DNA of 64,000 nt, from assembly GCA_946221915.1 (NCBI GenBank), contig CAMIKG010000008.1:1-64000 (forward strand), written 5' to 3'. Source of the DNA: an uncultured Erwinia sp. (GTDB taxonomy: Bacteria > Pseudomonadota > Gammaproteobacteria > Enterobacterales > Enterobacteriaceae). Position numbers and translations under genes: made by a program. Below the pieces are notes generated by a model. It saw only the letters and a list, made by a program, of their open reading frames with translations, ran no database searches and had not been told where the DNA came from. Shown here in pieces: positions 16,578 to 26,800 of the stretch (position 1 is its first letter; the number at the start of each line of letters is the position of its first letter).

Positions 16578-18527
16578 ATGCGATTAACAACCAAACTCTC
16601 TGCTTTTATAGCACTCCTCAGTGCACTGGCTATGCTATTGATGCTGGTGGGTTGTGCGTTGAGTTTCTTTTATCTCAGTAATCAGCGCGTGGAGCACCGG
16701 GTACAGGTGATGGTCACGGAAATTGATATGGCGCTGATTAACGAGCCGATTGCCAGTCTGGAGCCGTGGCTGCGCCGCATGATGCCGCCGCTGAATATTG
16801 AGCGTATTGAGATCCACGACAAGCTCAACACCCGGCTGACGCTGCAGCGTCACCAGACTCCCCTGATTGAAGATGAACCTAACCGTTTCCGCCAGGCGGA
16901 TATCCCGCTGATCAAACATCCTTCGCTATCGGTACGCATTGCCTGGCTGGACCCCGCCGGCACCTGGTTCCGCTCCTTTATTGGCGCCTCCACCATGATC
17001 GCGGTGGTGGTGGTCGGCGTGATTATGATGCTGATTGTGTTGCTGTCGCACCGCTGGCTGTATCGTCATTTAAAAGGGCTGGAGAGCCTGGAGAGCCGCG
17101 CGCAGCGGGTGATTACTGGTGAACGCGCCAGCGTGGAGCGTGGCGCGGTCCATGAATGGCCGGCGAAAGCCAGCAGCGCCATTGATTTGCTGCTGAATGA
17201 TTTACGGGAGGCGGGTGAGCAGCGTATTCGCGTCGACACATTAATTCGCGCCTTTGCGGCACAGGATGCCAAAACGGGCCTGAACAACCGGCTCTTCTTC
17301 GACAACCAGCTGGCGACGCTGCTGGAAGATGTCGAAGACGTCGGTGCGCATGGCGTGGTAATGATGATCCGCGTACCGGATTTTGATCTGCTGCGCGACA
17401 GCAACGGCCAGCAGGCGGTGGAGGATTACCTGTTTGATCTGGTGAATATGCTTTCCACCTTTGTGATGCGTTATCCCGGGGCATTGCTGGCGCGCTATTT
17501 CCGCAGCGATTTCGCGGTACTGTTGCCGCACCGCACCCTGAAAGACGCCGACAGCATTGCCAGCCAGCTGATTACCGCCGTGGATTCCCTGCCGCCGACG
17601 CGCATGCTGGATCGGGAAGATATGATCCATATTGGCATCAGCGCCTGGCGCAGCGGGCAGACCACCCAGCAGGTAATGGAGAATGTGGAGCTGGCGACGC
17701 GGCACGCCGCTCTGCAGGGAGGGAATAACTGGTCGGTGGGTGAAGGCAACACCAGTGAGGTCGGGCGTGGCAGCGTCAAATGGCGCACCTTGTTGGAACA
17801 TACCCTGACGCTGGGCGGACCACGGTTGTACCAAAAACCGGCGGTAACGCACGAAGGTGAAGTGCATCACCGTGAAATGCTGACGCGCATTTTTGATGGC
17901 GAAAAGGAGCTGCTGGCGGCGGAGTATATGCCGCTGGTGCAGCAGATGGGTATGGCGGAAAGCTATGACCGCCAGCTGGTGGCGCGCATTATGGCGCTGC
18001 TGGATGTCTGGCCGGATGAGACCCTGGCGTTGCCGGTCACGGTGGACTCGCTGTTGCAGCGTCCGTTCCTGCGCTGGCTGCGCGATGCGCTGCTGCAATG
18101 TACAAAATCACAACGCCGGCGGATTTTATTTGAACTTGCAGAGGCGGATGTTTGTCAACACATCAACCGTTTACAGCCGATATTCCACATGCTGCAGGGA
18201 TTCAGCTGCCGGATTGCGGTGAACCAGGCGGGATTAACTGTGGTTAGCTCCGCCTATCTTAAACAGTTCAAAGTGGAAATTGTTAAGCTACATCCGGCAC
18301 TGGTGCGTGATATTGAGCGTCGCACGGAAAATCAGCTGTTTGTGCAAAGTTTGATCGAGGTGTGTAAGGCGACGCAGACGCGGGTGTTTGCCGCCGGAGT
18401 CAGAACGCGCACAGAGTGGCAGACCCTTGCGGGGCTGGGCGTAGCGGGCGGGCAGGGCGACTTTTTCGCTGCTTCGCAGCCCGTCAACAGCAACGTGAAA
18501 AAATATTCGCAAAGATATCGAGTTTAG
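16578..18527 (+). CDS. csrD: Regulator CsrD, degenerate GGDEF-EAL protein
   Basis: 649 residues. Two membrane segments (about 9-32 and 132-157) flank a periplasmic domain and are followed by a HAMP-like coiled region. The GGDEF domain is degenerate: its signature is replaced by RSDF in YFRSDFAVLLP, as in E. coli CsrD. The C-terminal EAL domain also lacks the catalytic signature. CsrD promotes RNase E cleavage of the CsrB/CsrC small RNAs and has no cyclic-di-GMP turnover activity (established in E. coli). It lies upstream of mreB in the conserved order. Confidence 0.95.
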   Translation: MRLTTKLSAFIALLSALAMLLMLVGCALSFFYLSNQRVEHRVQVMVTEIDMALINEPIASLEPWLRRMMPPLNIERIEIHDKLNTRLTLQRHQTPLIEDEPNRFRQADIPLIKHPSLSVRIAWLDPAGTWFRSFIGASTMIAVVVVGVIMMLIVLLSHRWLYRHLKGLESLESRAQRVITGERASVERGAVHEWPAKASSAIDLLLNDLREAGEQRIRVDTLIRAFAAQDAKTGLNNRLFFDNQLATLLEDVEDVGAHGVVMMIRVPDFDLLRDSNGQQAVEDYLFDLVNMLSTFVMRYPGALLARYFRSDFAVLLPHRTLKDADSIASQLITAVDSLPPTRMLDREDMIHIGISAWRSGQTTQQVMENVELATRHAALQGGNNWSVGEGNTSEVGRGSVKWRTLLEHTLTLGGPRLYQKPAVTHEGEVHHREMLTRIFDGEKELLAAEYMPLVQQMGMAESYDRQLVARIMALLDVWPDETLALPVTVDSLLQRPFLRWLRDALLQCTKSQRRRILFELAEADVCQHINRLQPIFHMLQGFSCRIAVNQAGLTVVSSAYLKQFKVEIVKLHPALVRDIERRTENQLFVQSLIEVCKATQTRVFAAGVRTRTEWQTLAGLGVAGGQGDFFAASQPVNSNVKKYSQRYRV

Positions 18528-18842
18528 TCTGCCGTTACGGGTAATTTCACGTAGAATAGCGGCGCGGTTGTGGTTCGAGGCGGTTGCGTCGGTGAACCGA
18601 TGAACCTGAAAAATGTTAAATTTTATGTATGTTATGTCCGCTTGCCAGCCATGCTGAATAAAGCATCACGCCTGATTTCCTGCATTGCGTTGCCGCAGTG
18701 CTTTCAGGGTTGTGTCATTAGCGCGAGATTGCGCGACTTTTCAGCGACTCAGAATGTTTTTGCGCCTTGTGGCGCTAGCGCGTGGTTGGTAAAGTAAGCG
18801 GATTTTATTTTTCGCCCCCAGCTTGCAGGATTACTCTTTAGT
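18528..18842 (+). promoter_or_regulatory. csrD-mreB intergenic region
   Basis: 315 bases, expected to carry the mreBCD promoters known from this interval in E. coli. A small hairpin GCGCC / GGCGC lies at 18762-18775. I could not assign individual -35/-10 elements with confidence, and short open frames here lack coding character. Confidence 0.4.
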
Positions 18843-19886
18843 ATGTTTAAAAAATTTCGCGGCATGTTTTCCAACGACTTGTCCATCGACCTGGGTACTG
18901 CCAATACCCTCATTTATGTGAAAGGACAGGGCATCGTTCTGAATGAACCTTCTGTCGTTGCCATTCGTCAGGATCGTGCCGGCTCGCCAAAGAGCGTTGC
19001 TGCGGTCGGTCATGATGCAAAACAGATGCTGGGCCGTACGCCGGGCAATATCGCCGCGATCCGCCCGATGAAAGATGGCGTTATCGCTGACTTTTTTGTC
19101 ACCGAGAAAATGCTGCAGCACTTTATTAAGCAAGTGCACAGCAACAGCTTTATGCGTCCCAGCCCGCGTGTGCTGGTGTGCGTACCCGTCGGCGCCACCC
19201 AGGTGGAACGCCGCGCAATCCGCGAATCTGCCCAGGGCGCAGGCGCGCGTGAGGTGTTCCTGATTGAAGAGCCGATGGCTGCTGCAATTGGTGCTGGCCT
19301 GCCAGTGTCTGAAGCGACCGGTTCAATGGTAGTGGATATCGGTGGTGGTACCACTGAAGTTGCGGTGATCTCCCTGAACGGCGTGGTGTACTCCTCTTCC
19401 GTGCGTATCGGCGGTGACCGTTTTGATGAAGCTATTATTAATTATGTCCGTCGTAACTATGGCTCCCTGATTGGTGAAGCAACGGCGGAACGTATTAAGC
19501 ATGAAATCGGCTCGGCGTATCCGGGTGATGAAGTGCGCGAAATTGAAGTGCGTGGTCGTAACCTGGCTGAGGGTGTGCCGCGTGGCTTTACGCTGAACTC
19601 CAACGAAATCCTTGAAGCACTGCAGGAGCCATTAACAGGCATCGTCAGTGCCGTGATGGTGGCGCTGGAGCAGTGCCCGCCAGAACTGGCATCCGATATT
19701 TCCGAGCGCGGTATGGTGCTGACCGGTGGTGGCGCGTTGCTGCGTAACCTCGATCGCCTGCTGATGGAAGAGACTGGCATCCCGGTGGTGGTTGCTGAAG
19801 ATCCGCTGACCTGCGTCGCTCGCGGCGGTGGTAAAGCACTGGAAATGATCGACATGCACGGCGGCGATTTGTTCAGCGAAGAATAA
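18843..19886 (+). CDS. mreB: Rod shape-determining protein MreB
   Basis: 347 residues, as in E. coli. Bacterial actin that forms membrane-bound filaments and guides the elongasome. The N-terminal amphipathic segment MFKKFRGMF binds the membrane. Nucleotide-binding signatures are DLGTANTLIYVKGQG, the phosphate-2 motif VVDIGGGTTEVAVISL and the late LTGGGALLRNLDRLL. First gene of mreBCD. Confidence 0.98.
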   Translation: MFKKFRGMFSNDLSIDLGTANTLIYVKGQGIVLNEPSVVAIRQDRAGSPKSVAAVGHDAKQMLGRTPGNIAAIRPMKDGVIADFFVTEKMLQHFIKQVHSNSFMRPSPRVLVCVPVGATQVERRAIRESAQGAGAREVFLIEEPMAAAIGAGLPVSEATGSMVVDIGGGTTEVAVISLNGVVYSSSVRIGGDRFDEAIINYVRRNYGSLIGEATAERIKHEIGSAYPGDEVREIEVRGRNLAEGVPRGFTLNSNEILEALQEPLTGIVSAVMVALEQCPPELASDISERGMVLTGGGALLRNLDRLLMEETGIPVVVAEDPLTCVARGGGKALEMIDMHGGDLFSEE

Positions 19887-19952
19887 TTTGCCGGGGGAGT
19901 GCAGGCGCGGTCTGTGCTCCCTGTTGTTGATGTCGAGGAATACGATGCGTTT

Positions 19953-21206
19953 ATGAAGCCGATTTTCAGCAGGGGCCCATCCCTGCAGTTACGCCTTTTT
20001 TTGGCGGTCATCGTGGCAATTGCTGTGATTATTGCCGACAGTCGCATGGGGTCATTCAGCCGCATTCGTACTTATATGGACACCGCAGTCAGCCCATTCT
20101 ATTTCCTGGCCAACGGGCCACGGCAAATTCTGGACAATGTTTCTGAAACTCTGGCTTCCCGCCAGCAGCTGGAGCTGGAAAACAAAGCGCTGCAGCGTGA
20201 ACTCTTTCTGAAAAACAGCGAACTGTTGATGCTGGGCCAGTACAAGCAGGAGAACGCGCGTCTGCGTGAACTGCTCGGCTCGCCGCTGCGCCAGGATGAA
20301 CACAAGATGGTCACCCAGGTGCTGTCTGCGGGTACCGATCCGTACAGCGATCAGATGGTTATCGATAAAGGCAGCGTGAACGGTGTTTACGAAGGCCAGC
20401 CGGTGATCAGTGATAAAGGCGTGGTCGGTCAGGTGGTGGCGGTCGGTAAAGTCACCAGCCGGGTGCTGCTGATTTGTGATGCCTCCCATGCGCTGCCTAT
20501 CCAGGTGCTGCGAAATGATATTCGCGTCATTGCCGCCGGTAACGGCTGCACCGAAGATCTGCAGCTGGAACATTTGCCGGGCAACATTGATATCCGCGTC
20601 GGCGATGTGCTGGTGACCTCGGGTCTCGGCGGGCGCTTCCCGGAAGGTTATCCGGTGGGTGTGGTTTCGTCGGTGAAAGTGGATACGCAACGCGCTTATA
20701 CCGTGATTCAGGCGCGGCCGACTGCGGGTCTGCAACGTCTGCGCTATCTGCTGCTGCTGTGGGGCGCCGATCCGCATGGTGACCTGCCGATGGCGCCGGA
20801 AGAGGTGCATCGCGTAGCGAATGAGCGTCTGATGCAGATGATGCCACAGGTACTGCCTGCCGCCGATGAAATGGGACCGCCAGCACCAGCCGCACCGGCT
20901 GTGCCGCCAGCGAACAGTAATCTGCAGCCGAACGGCGCGCAACCTGCGGTGAATACCCCACGTTCTGGCAATGCGCAGCCTGCGGGCAATAACGCGCGTG
21001 CAGGCATTACGCCCTCTGCCGGGGCGAATTCACGCGGTACGACGCCTGCGGCGAACAGTTCCCGTAGCGGTAATGCACAGCCAGCAAGCGGCGGCTCACG
21101 GGCAAACAGCGCGCAGCCTGCGGCGACCAGTCCACGCAGCGGCGCTGCACAGGCTGCGCCTGCTAACGGGCAACAACCGTCATCAACCCGCGGAGGCCAG
21201 CCTTGA
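19953..21206 (+). CDS. mreC: Rod shape-determining protein MreC
   Basis: 417 residues against 367 in E. coli. One membrane anchor (about 14-31) is followed by a coiled coil (about 65-108) and the periplasmic beta-barrel core that scaffolds RodZ, MreD and PBP2. The start is the ATG before KPIFSRGPSLQLRLFL, 66 bases after mreB. The tail from about residue 310 is low-complexity, rich in Ala, Asn, Ser, Pro and Gly, with repeated units of the type (S/N)RSGNAQPA, and accounts for the extra length. The stop codon overlaps the mreD start. Confidence 0.96.
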   Translation: MKPIFSRGPSLQLRLFLAVIVAIAVIIADSRMGSFSRIRTYMDTAVSPFYFLANGPRQILDNVSETLASRQQLELENKALQRELFLKNSELLMLGQYKQENARLRELLGSPLRQDEHKMVTQVLSAGTDPYSDQMVIDKGSVNGVYEGQPVISDKGVVGQVVAVGKVTSRVLLICDASHALPIQVLRNDIRVIAAGNGCTEDLQLEHLPGNIDIRVGDVLVTSGLGGRFPEGYPVGVVSSVKVDTQRAYTVIQARPTAGLQRLRYLLLLWGADPHGDLPMAPEEVHRVANERLMQMMPQVLPAADEMGPPAPAAPAVPPANSNLQPNGAQPAVNTPRSGNAQPAGNNARAGITPSAGANSRGTTPAANSSRSGNAQPASGGSRANSAQPAATSPRSGAAQAAPANGQQPSSTRGGQP

Positions 21207-21691
21207 GTAGCTATCGCAGCCATGGTCGCTGGGTCATCTGGCTCTCTTTCCTGCTCGCCCTCGTGCTGCAAATCATGCCGTGGCCGGAACAGCTGTTTAT
21301 GTTCCGGCCGTCATGGCTGATGCTGATTCTGATTTACTGGGTACTGGCGCTGCCGCATCGGGTGAATGTCGGCACCGGTTTTGTGATGGGGGGCATTATG
21401 GACCTCGTCTCCGGCTCCACTCTCGGGGTGCGTGCGCTGGCGCTCAGCATCGTGGCTTATCTGGTCGCATTTAAATTCCAGCTTTTCCGTAACTTAGCAT
21501 TGTGGCAACAGGCTTTAATGGTTATGGTCTTGTCACTGGCGATGGATGTGATTGTTTTCTGGGCTGAATTTCTGGTTATTGATGTCTCTTTCCGGCCGGA
21601 AATCTTCTGGAGCGCGCTCGTCGACGGTGTGTTATGGCCCTGGCTATTCTTATTGATGAGAAAGATTCGTCGTCAATTCGCTGTTCAGTAA
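21203..21691 (+). CDS. mreD: Rod shape-determining protein MreD
   Basis: 162 residues, as in E. coli, with about five membrane segments. It is the integral membrane part of the MreBCD elongation complex. Translation starts at a TTG that overlaps the mreC stop codon (TTGA), with SSYRSHGRWVIWLSFL aligned to the E. coli N-terminus; E. coli uses GTG here. The TTG start and overlap point to coupled, low-level synthesis. Confidence 0.95.
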   Translation: MSSYRSHGRWVIWLSFLLALVLQIMPWPEQLFMFRPSWLMLILIYWVLALPHRVNVGTGFVMGGIMDLVSGSTLGVRALALSIVAYLVAFKFQLFRNLALWQQALMVMVLSLAMDVIVFWAEFLVIDVSFRPEIFWSALVDGVLWPWLFLLMRKIRRQFAVQ

Positions 21692-21699
21692 GGAAAACT

Positions 21700-22293
21700 A
21701 TGCTATCCCTGTATCTTGCTTCCGGCTCTCCGCGTCGGCGTGAACTGCTGACGCAGCTGGGGCTGCATTTTGAACGTCTGTCGGCAGAGGTCGAGGAGCA
21801 GCGCCGTGCCGGCGAAGCCGCCGAACACTATGTGCTGCGGCTGGCGCGTGAGAAAGCGCAGGCTGGCGTAGCCGTAGCGGAGCGGGATCTGCCGGTGCTG
21901 GGCGCAGATACCATTGTGGTGCTGAATGGCGAAGTGCTGGAAAAGCCGCGTGATGAGCAACATGCGCGCGAGATGCTGGCGAAGCTGTCTGGCGCGACCC
22001 ATCAGGTACTGACCGCCGTGGCGCTGGCGGATCGTCATCAGCAGCTGGACTGCCTGGTCACCACTGAGGTGACCTTCCGCAGCTTATCCGCAGAGGACAT
22101 CGCGGCCTATGTCGCCAGCGGCGAACCGATGGATAAAGCTGGCGCCTACGGCATCCAGGGGCTGGGCGGCAACTTTGTCAGAAAAATTAATGGCAGTTAT
22201 CACGCCGTTGTCGGCTTACCGCTGGTGGAGACCACCGAGCTGCTGAGCCATTTTGCGTCACTGCGTGAACTGAGAGGACATCATGACAGCTGA
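21700..22293 (+). CDS. yhdE: Maf-like nucleotide pyrophosphatase (YhdE)
   Basis: 197 residues. Maf/Ham1-superfamily enzyme that hydrolyses dTTP, UTP and modified pyrimidine triphosphates to monophosphates. The P-loop-like SGSPRRRELL lies at the N-terminus, followed by the LGADTIVVLNGEVLEKP motif and KAGAYGIQGLGG. The start at 21700 has AAGGA upstream and matches the conserved MLSLYLASGSPRR. Its end overlaps the rng start by 11 bases. Confidence 0.94.
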   Translation: MLSLYLASGSPRRRELLTQLGLHFERLSAEVEEQRRAGEAAEHYVLRLAREKAQAGVAVAERDLPVLGADTIVVLNGEVLEKPRDEQHAREMLAKLSGATHQVLTAVALADRHQQLDCLVTTEVTFRSLSAEDIAAYVASGEPMDKAGAYGIQGLGGNFVRKINGSYHAVVGLPLVETTELLSHFASLRELRGHHDS

Positions 22294-23752
22294 ATTGCTG
22301 GTTAACGTTACCCCGTCAGAAACGCGCGTGGCGTATATCGATGGCGGGATTTTGCAGGAAATTCACATCGAGCGCGAAGCGCGGCGCGGCATTGTCGGCA
22401 ATATCTACAAAGGCCGCGTCAGCCGGGTATTGCCGGGCATGCAGGCGGCGTTTGTTGATATTGGTCTCGATAAAGCCGCATTTTTGCACGCCTCGGACAT
22501 TATGCCGCACACCGAATGTGTTGCGGGCGATGAGCAGAAAAACTTCAGCGTGCGCGATATCTCCGAGCTGGTGCGTCAGGGACAGGATCTGATGGTCCAG
22601 GTGGTGAAAGATCCGCTGGGCACCAAAGGCGCGCGTCTGACCACCGATATCACCCTGCCGTCACGTTACCTGGTGTTTATGCCGGGCGCGTCCCACGTCG
22701 GCGTGTCGCAACGTATTGAAAGCGAACAGGAACGCGAGCGACTGAAAGCGGTGGTCAACACCTACTGCGACGAACTGGGCGGCTATATTATCCGTACCGC
22801 AGCGGAAGGCGTGGGGGAAGATGAGCTGGCGTCAGATGCCGCGTTCCTCAAGCGTTTGTGGACCAAAGTGCTGGAGCGCAAAAAGCGCAACCAGACGCGC
22901 TGCCGCCTGTATGGTGAAGTAGCGCTGTCGCAGCGTGTCATTCGCGATTTTGCCGGCGCCGCGCTGGACCGTATTCGTATCGACTCGCGTCTGACTTACG
23001 AGAATCTGGTGGAGTTCACCAGTGAATATATTCCGGAGATGACGGAGAAGCTGGAGCTGTATACCGGCAGGCAACCGATCTTCGATCTGTTTGATGTCGA
23101 GAATGAAATCCAGCGTTCGCTGGATCGTAAGGTCGAACTGAAATCGGGCGGTTACCTGATTATCGACCAGACCGAGGCGATGACTACCATCGATATCAAT
23201 ACCGGTGCGTTTGTCGGCCATCGTAATCTCGATGAAACCATCTTTAACACCAATATCGAAGCGACCCAGGCGATTGCACGACAGCTGCGACTGCGCAATC
23301 TTGGCGGCATTATTATCATCGACTTTATCGATATGAATAATGAAGAGCATCGCCGTCGCGTGCTGCATTCGCTGGATTCCGCGCTGAGTAAAGATCGGGT
23401 GAAAACCGGTGTTAACGGCTTCTCCCAGCTGGGGCTGGTGGAGATGACGCGCAAACGCACCCGTGAAAGTATTGAACATGTGCTGTGCCAGGACTGCCCG
23501 GCCTGTAAAGGACGCGGTACGGTAAAAACGGTCGAAACGGTGTGCTACGAGATTATGCGTGAGATCGTGCGTGTGCATCACGCGTATGACTCCGATCGTT
23601 TCCTGGTGTATGTGTCACCGGCCGTCGGCGATGCGCTGAAAAGCGAAGAGTCGCATGCGCTGGCCGAGGTGGAAATCTTCGTCGGCAAGCAGGTCAAAGT
23701 GCAGGTCGAACCGCTCTATACCCAGGAACAGTTTGATGTGGTGATGATGTAA
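22283..23752 (+). CDS. rng: Ribonuclease G
   Basis: 489 residues, as in E. coli. Endoribonuclease that matures the 5' end of 16S rRNA and degrades selected mRNAs. The S1 domain lies at about 38-125. Catalytic aspartates lie in TTIDINTGAFVG and IIIIDFIDMNNEEHRRR. The zinc-link motif CPACKGRGTV joins protomers in the RNase E/G family. Unlike RNase E it lacks a long C-terminal scaffold. It overlaps the end of yhdE. Confidence 0.97.
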   Translation: MTAELLVNVTPSETRVAYIDGGILQEIHIEREARRGIVGNIYKGRVSRVLPGMQAAFVDIGLDKAAFLHASDIMPHTECVAGDEQKNFSVRDISELVRQGQDLMVQVVKDPLGTKGARLTTDITLPSRYLVFMPGASHVGVSQRIESEQERERLKAVVNTYCDELGGYIIRTAAEGVGEDELASDAAFLKRLWTKVLERKKRNQTRCRLYGEVALSQRVIRDFAGAALDRIRIDSRLTYENLVEFTSEYIPEMTEKLELYTGRQPIFDLFDVENEIQRSLDRKVELKSGGYLIIDQTEAMTTIDINTGAFVGHRNLDETIFNTNIEATQAIARQLRLRNLGGIIIIDFIDMNNEEHRRRVLHSLDSALSKDRVKTGVNGFSQLGLVEMTRKRTRESIEHVLCQDCPACKGRGTVKTVETVCYEIMREIVRVHHAYDSDRFLVYVSPAVGDALKSEESHALAEVEIFVGKQVKVQVEPLYTQEQFDVVMM

Positions 23753-23759
23753 TTCTCTG

Positions 23760-23783
23760 CCTCCCCGTTTACAGGGGAGGTTT
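23760..23783. repeat. short GC-rich palindrome after rng
   Basis: CCTCCCC / GGGGAGG (23760-23766 with 23774-23780) with a seven-base loop and TTTG after it. It may act as a weak terminator or processing stem for rng. Its stem resembles the palindrome at 15299-15323. Confidence 0.5.
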
Positions 23784-23865
23784 GCTGGCGAGCATTGAGA
23801 TTACCTCTCCCTCCGCTGGCGGTTTCGGGAAGCGACGGGAGTCATAATTTGCAAAGGAGAGGTGT

Positions 23866-26800
23866 GTGAGGCAACTGCCGAGGATCCTGTTATTAGCAGT
23901 CGCAACTGTGATTGTGATCGTTGCGCTACTGATCAGTGGCCTGCGCCTTGTTATGCCGCATCTCAACAGCTATCGCGCTGACATCCTGAGCAAAGTATCC
24001 GCAGTCAGCGGGTTGCCCATGAGTGCCAGTGAGATTCAGGGCAGCTGGCAGAACTTTGGCCCCACGCTGGAAGTGAGCGACCTTGCGGTTGAACTGAAAG
24101 ATGGCGGCAAACTGACCATTGATCGCGTCACGCTGGCGCTGGATGTCTGGCAGTCGCTGCTGCACGCCCGCTGGCAGTTTCGCGATCTCACCTTCTGGCA
24201 GATGCATCTCACCACCAATTCACCGCTGGTGGAAAACGACGATAACCGTACCAGCCTGAAAGCCGATCAGCTCAGCGATCTGTTCTTACGCCAGTTCGAC
24301 CATTTCGATCTGCGCGACAGCAGCATCAGTTTTCTGACGCCTTCTGGCCAGCGCGCCGAACTGGCTATCCCAAAACTCACCTGGCTGAACCAGGCCACGC
24401 GCCATCGCGCTGAAGGCGAGGTCAGTCTCTCCAGCTTTACCGGCCAGCACGGTGTGGTGCAGGTGCGGCTCGATCTCAGCGATAACAACGGCTTACTCAA
24501 TAACGGTCGCATCTGGATGCAGGCTGATGATGTCGACGTCAAACCGTGGCTCGGTCAGTGGATGCGCGATAACGTCAGCCTCGACAGTGCACGTTTCAGT
24601 CTCGCCGCCTGGCTGAGTCTGGAACAGGGTGAGGTGTATGCCGGGGACGTCTGGCTGAAAAAGGGCGGAGCTGACTGGCATGGCGACCAGCGCGATCATC
24701 GGCTGGAAGTGGATAATCTCACCGCACATATGGCGCGGGTTAACAACGGCTGGTCGCTAACCGTGCCGCAAACCCGGCTGAAAACCGACGGCGTGACCTG
24801 GCCGCAGGGACAATTCTCTCTGCTGTGGCAGCCGGAAGACAGCGCACAGCCAGGGCCAGACCGCACCGCCGAGTGGCGGGTACGTGCTACGCAGCTTGAT
24901 TTGCAGAATCTGGAACCCTTTATTCCGTTATTTTCCCGACTTGCGCCGCAACTGCTGGAGAACTGGCGTGCGCTGCAGCCGCGTGGTCAGCTGGATGCGC
25001 TGGCGCTGGATGTGCCCGTGAAGCAGCCGGAGAAGACACGTTTTCAGGCGCAGTGGCGCAATCTGAGCTGGCAGCCGTGGCAGCTGCTGCCAGGCATGGA
25101 GCATTTCGACGGCAAACTGTCGGGCAGCGTGGCGCAGGGGCGTCTGGATCTGCAGCTCAATAATGCCACCTTACCTTACAGCAGCATGTTCCGTGCGCCG
25201 CTGGAAGTTCACCACGCCAGTGGCGCCATTAACTGGCAATACGGTGATGACGGGCTGACGTTAAGCGGGCGCGATCTTGATGTGCAGGCGCGTTCGCTGT
25301 GGCTGAACGGCGATTTCCGTTACAGCCAGCTGAAGCACGAAGCGCCGCGTCTCGATTTACTCGCCGGTATTCATCTTGATGATGCGGCTGAAGCCTGGCG
25401 CTATTTCCCTGAGCCGCTGATGGGGCGCGAAACAGCACATTACCTGACAGGCGCGCTGAAAGGGGGCCAGGTCGATAATGCCACGCTGATCTTCGCCGGT
25501 GACCCGCTGCAATTCCCTTTCCGCCATAACGAAGGCATCTTCGAAGTGTGGGTGCCACTGCGCCATGCTGAGTATGCATTCCAGCCCGGCTGGCCGACGC
25601 TGAAAGATTTGGCGATCGATCTGGATTTCGTGAATAACGGCCTGTGGATGAATGCACCGGAAACGCAGCTGGGCAATGTGCAGGGCAAAAATATTACCGC
25701 GGTGATCCCGGACTATCTGGAGGAAAAGCTGATTATTGATGGCGATATCCGCGGTGCAGGGCCGGATGTGCGCAGCTATTTCAATCAGACGCCGCTTAAG
25801 TCATCACTGGGTGCCGCGCTGGATGAGCTGCAGATTGGCGGCGATGTAAGTGGTCGCTTACATCTGGACATTCCGCTTGACGGCAAACGGGTGCGTGCCA
25901 GTGGTGAAGTGGGGCTAAATAACAACAGCCTGCTGATAAAACCGCTGGGCACCACGCTGAAGCAGCTGACCGGGCGTTTCCGTTATGACAACGGCACGCT
26001 GCAAAGCGATGAGATGAGCGCGAACTGGTTTGGACAGCCGCTGGGTGTCAGCTTCTCCACCGTGGAAGGGGAAAAAGAGTATCAGGTGGGCGTCAACCTG
26101 AAAGGGAACTGGCGTCCATCAGCGATCAGCGGCGTTCCTGAGGCGCTGGCTGAGAAGCTGGAAGGCAGTGCAGCGTGGAACGGCAACGTGGCGGTGACGC
26201 TGCCGCATAGTGGTGGCGCCAGCTATAAAGTCGATATCAACGGCGATCTGCAGAATGTGAGCAGTCACTTACCTTCGCCGCTGAATAAAGACGCAGGCAG
26301 TGCGTTACCCTTCAGCGTCAGTGCCAGCGGTGATCAGAAAAGCTTCGATCTCAGCGGCGTGCTGGATAAAACCCACCGTTTTAACACCCGCTGGCTGCTG
26401 GGCGATCGGGTGCAGGTTGAGCGTGGTATCTGGCTGAATGACGCTCAGAGCACGCCAGCACTGCCGGAGGCATCAGGCATGGTGCTGAACCTGCCGCCGC
26501 TGGATGGCGAGGCCTGGCTGGGCCTGCTGGCAGGCAGCAGCGAAGCACAGGCGGGAAGCGGCTATCTGCCGGGCAATATTATTCTGCGTACGCCGTCGCT
26601 GACGCTGGCGGGCCAGCAATGGCGCGATCTGGAAGCGACCATCAGTGAGAATGTCTCAGGCAGTACGATGATTCAGGCACAGGGCCGCGAAGTGCGCGGC
26701 ACACTGACGATGCCGCAGCATGCCGCCTGGCGCGCCCGGTTCAGCTACCTCTATTACAATCCGCAGTTTGCTGCGGGCAGTGGTAATAAGGCTGATTCGC

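Noticed and set aside
17241..18098. 285-codon open frame antisense to csrD
   Set aside because: His/Gln-rich translation typical of a reverse-strand shadow; csrD is conserved along this stretch.
18570..18797. 75-codon frame upstream of mreB
   Set aside because: Lies in the known mreB promoter interval and shows no coding character.
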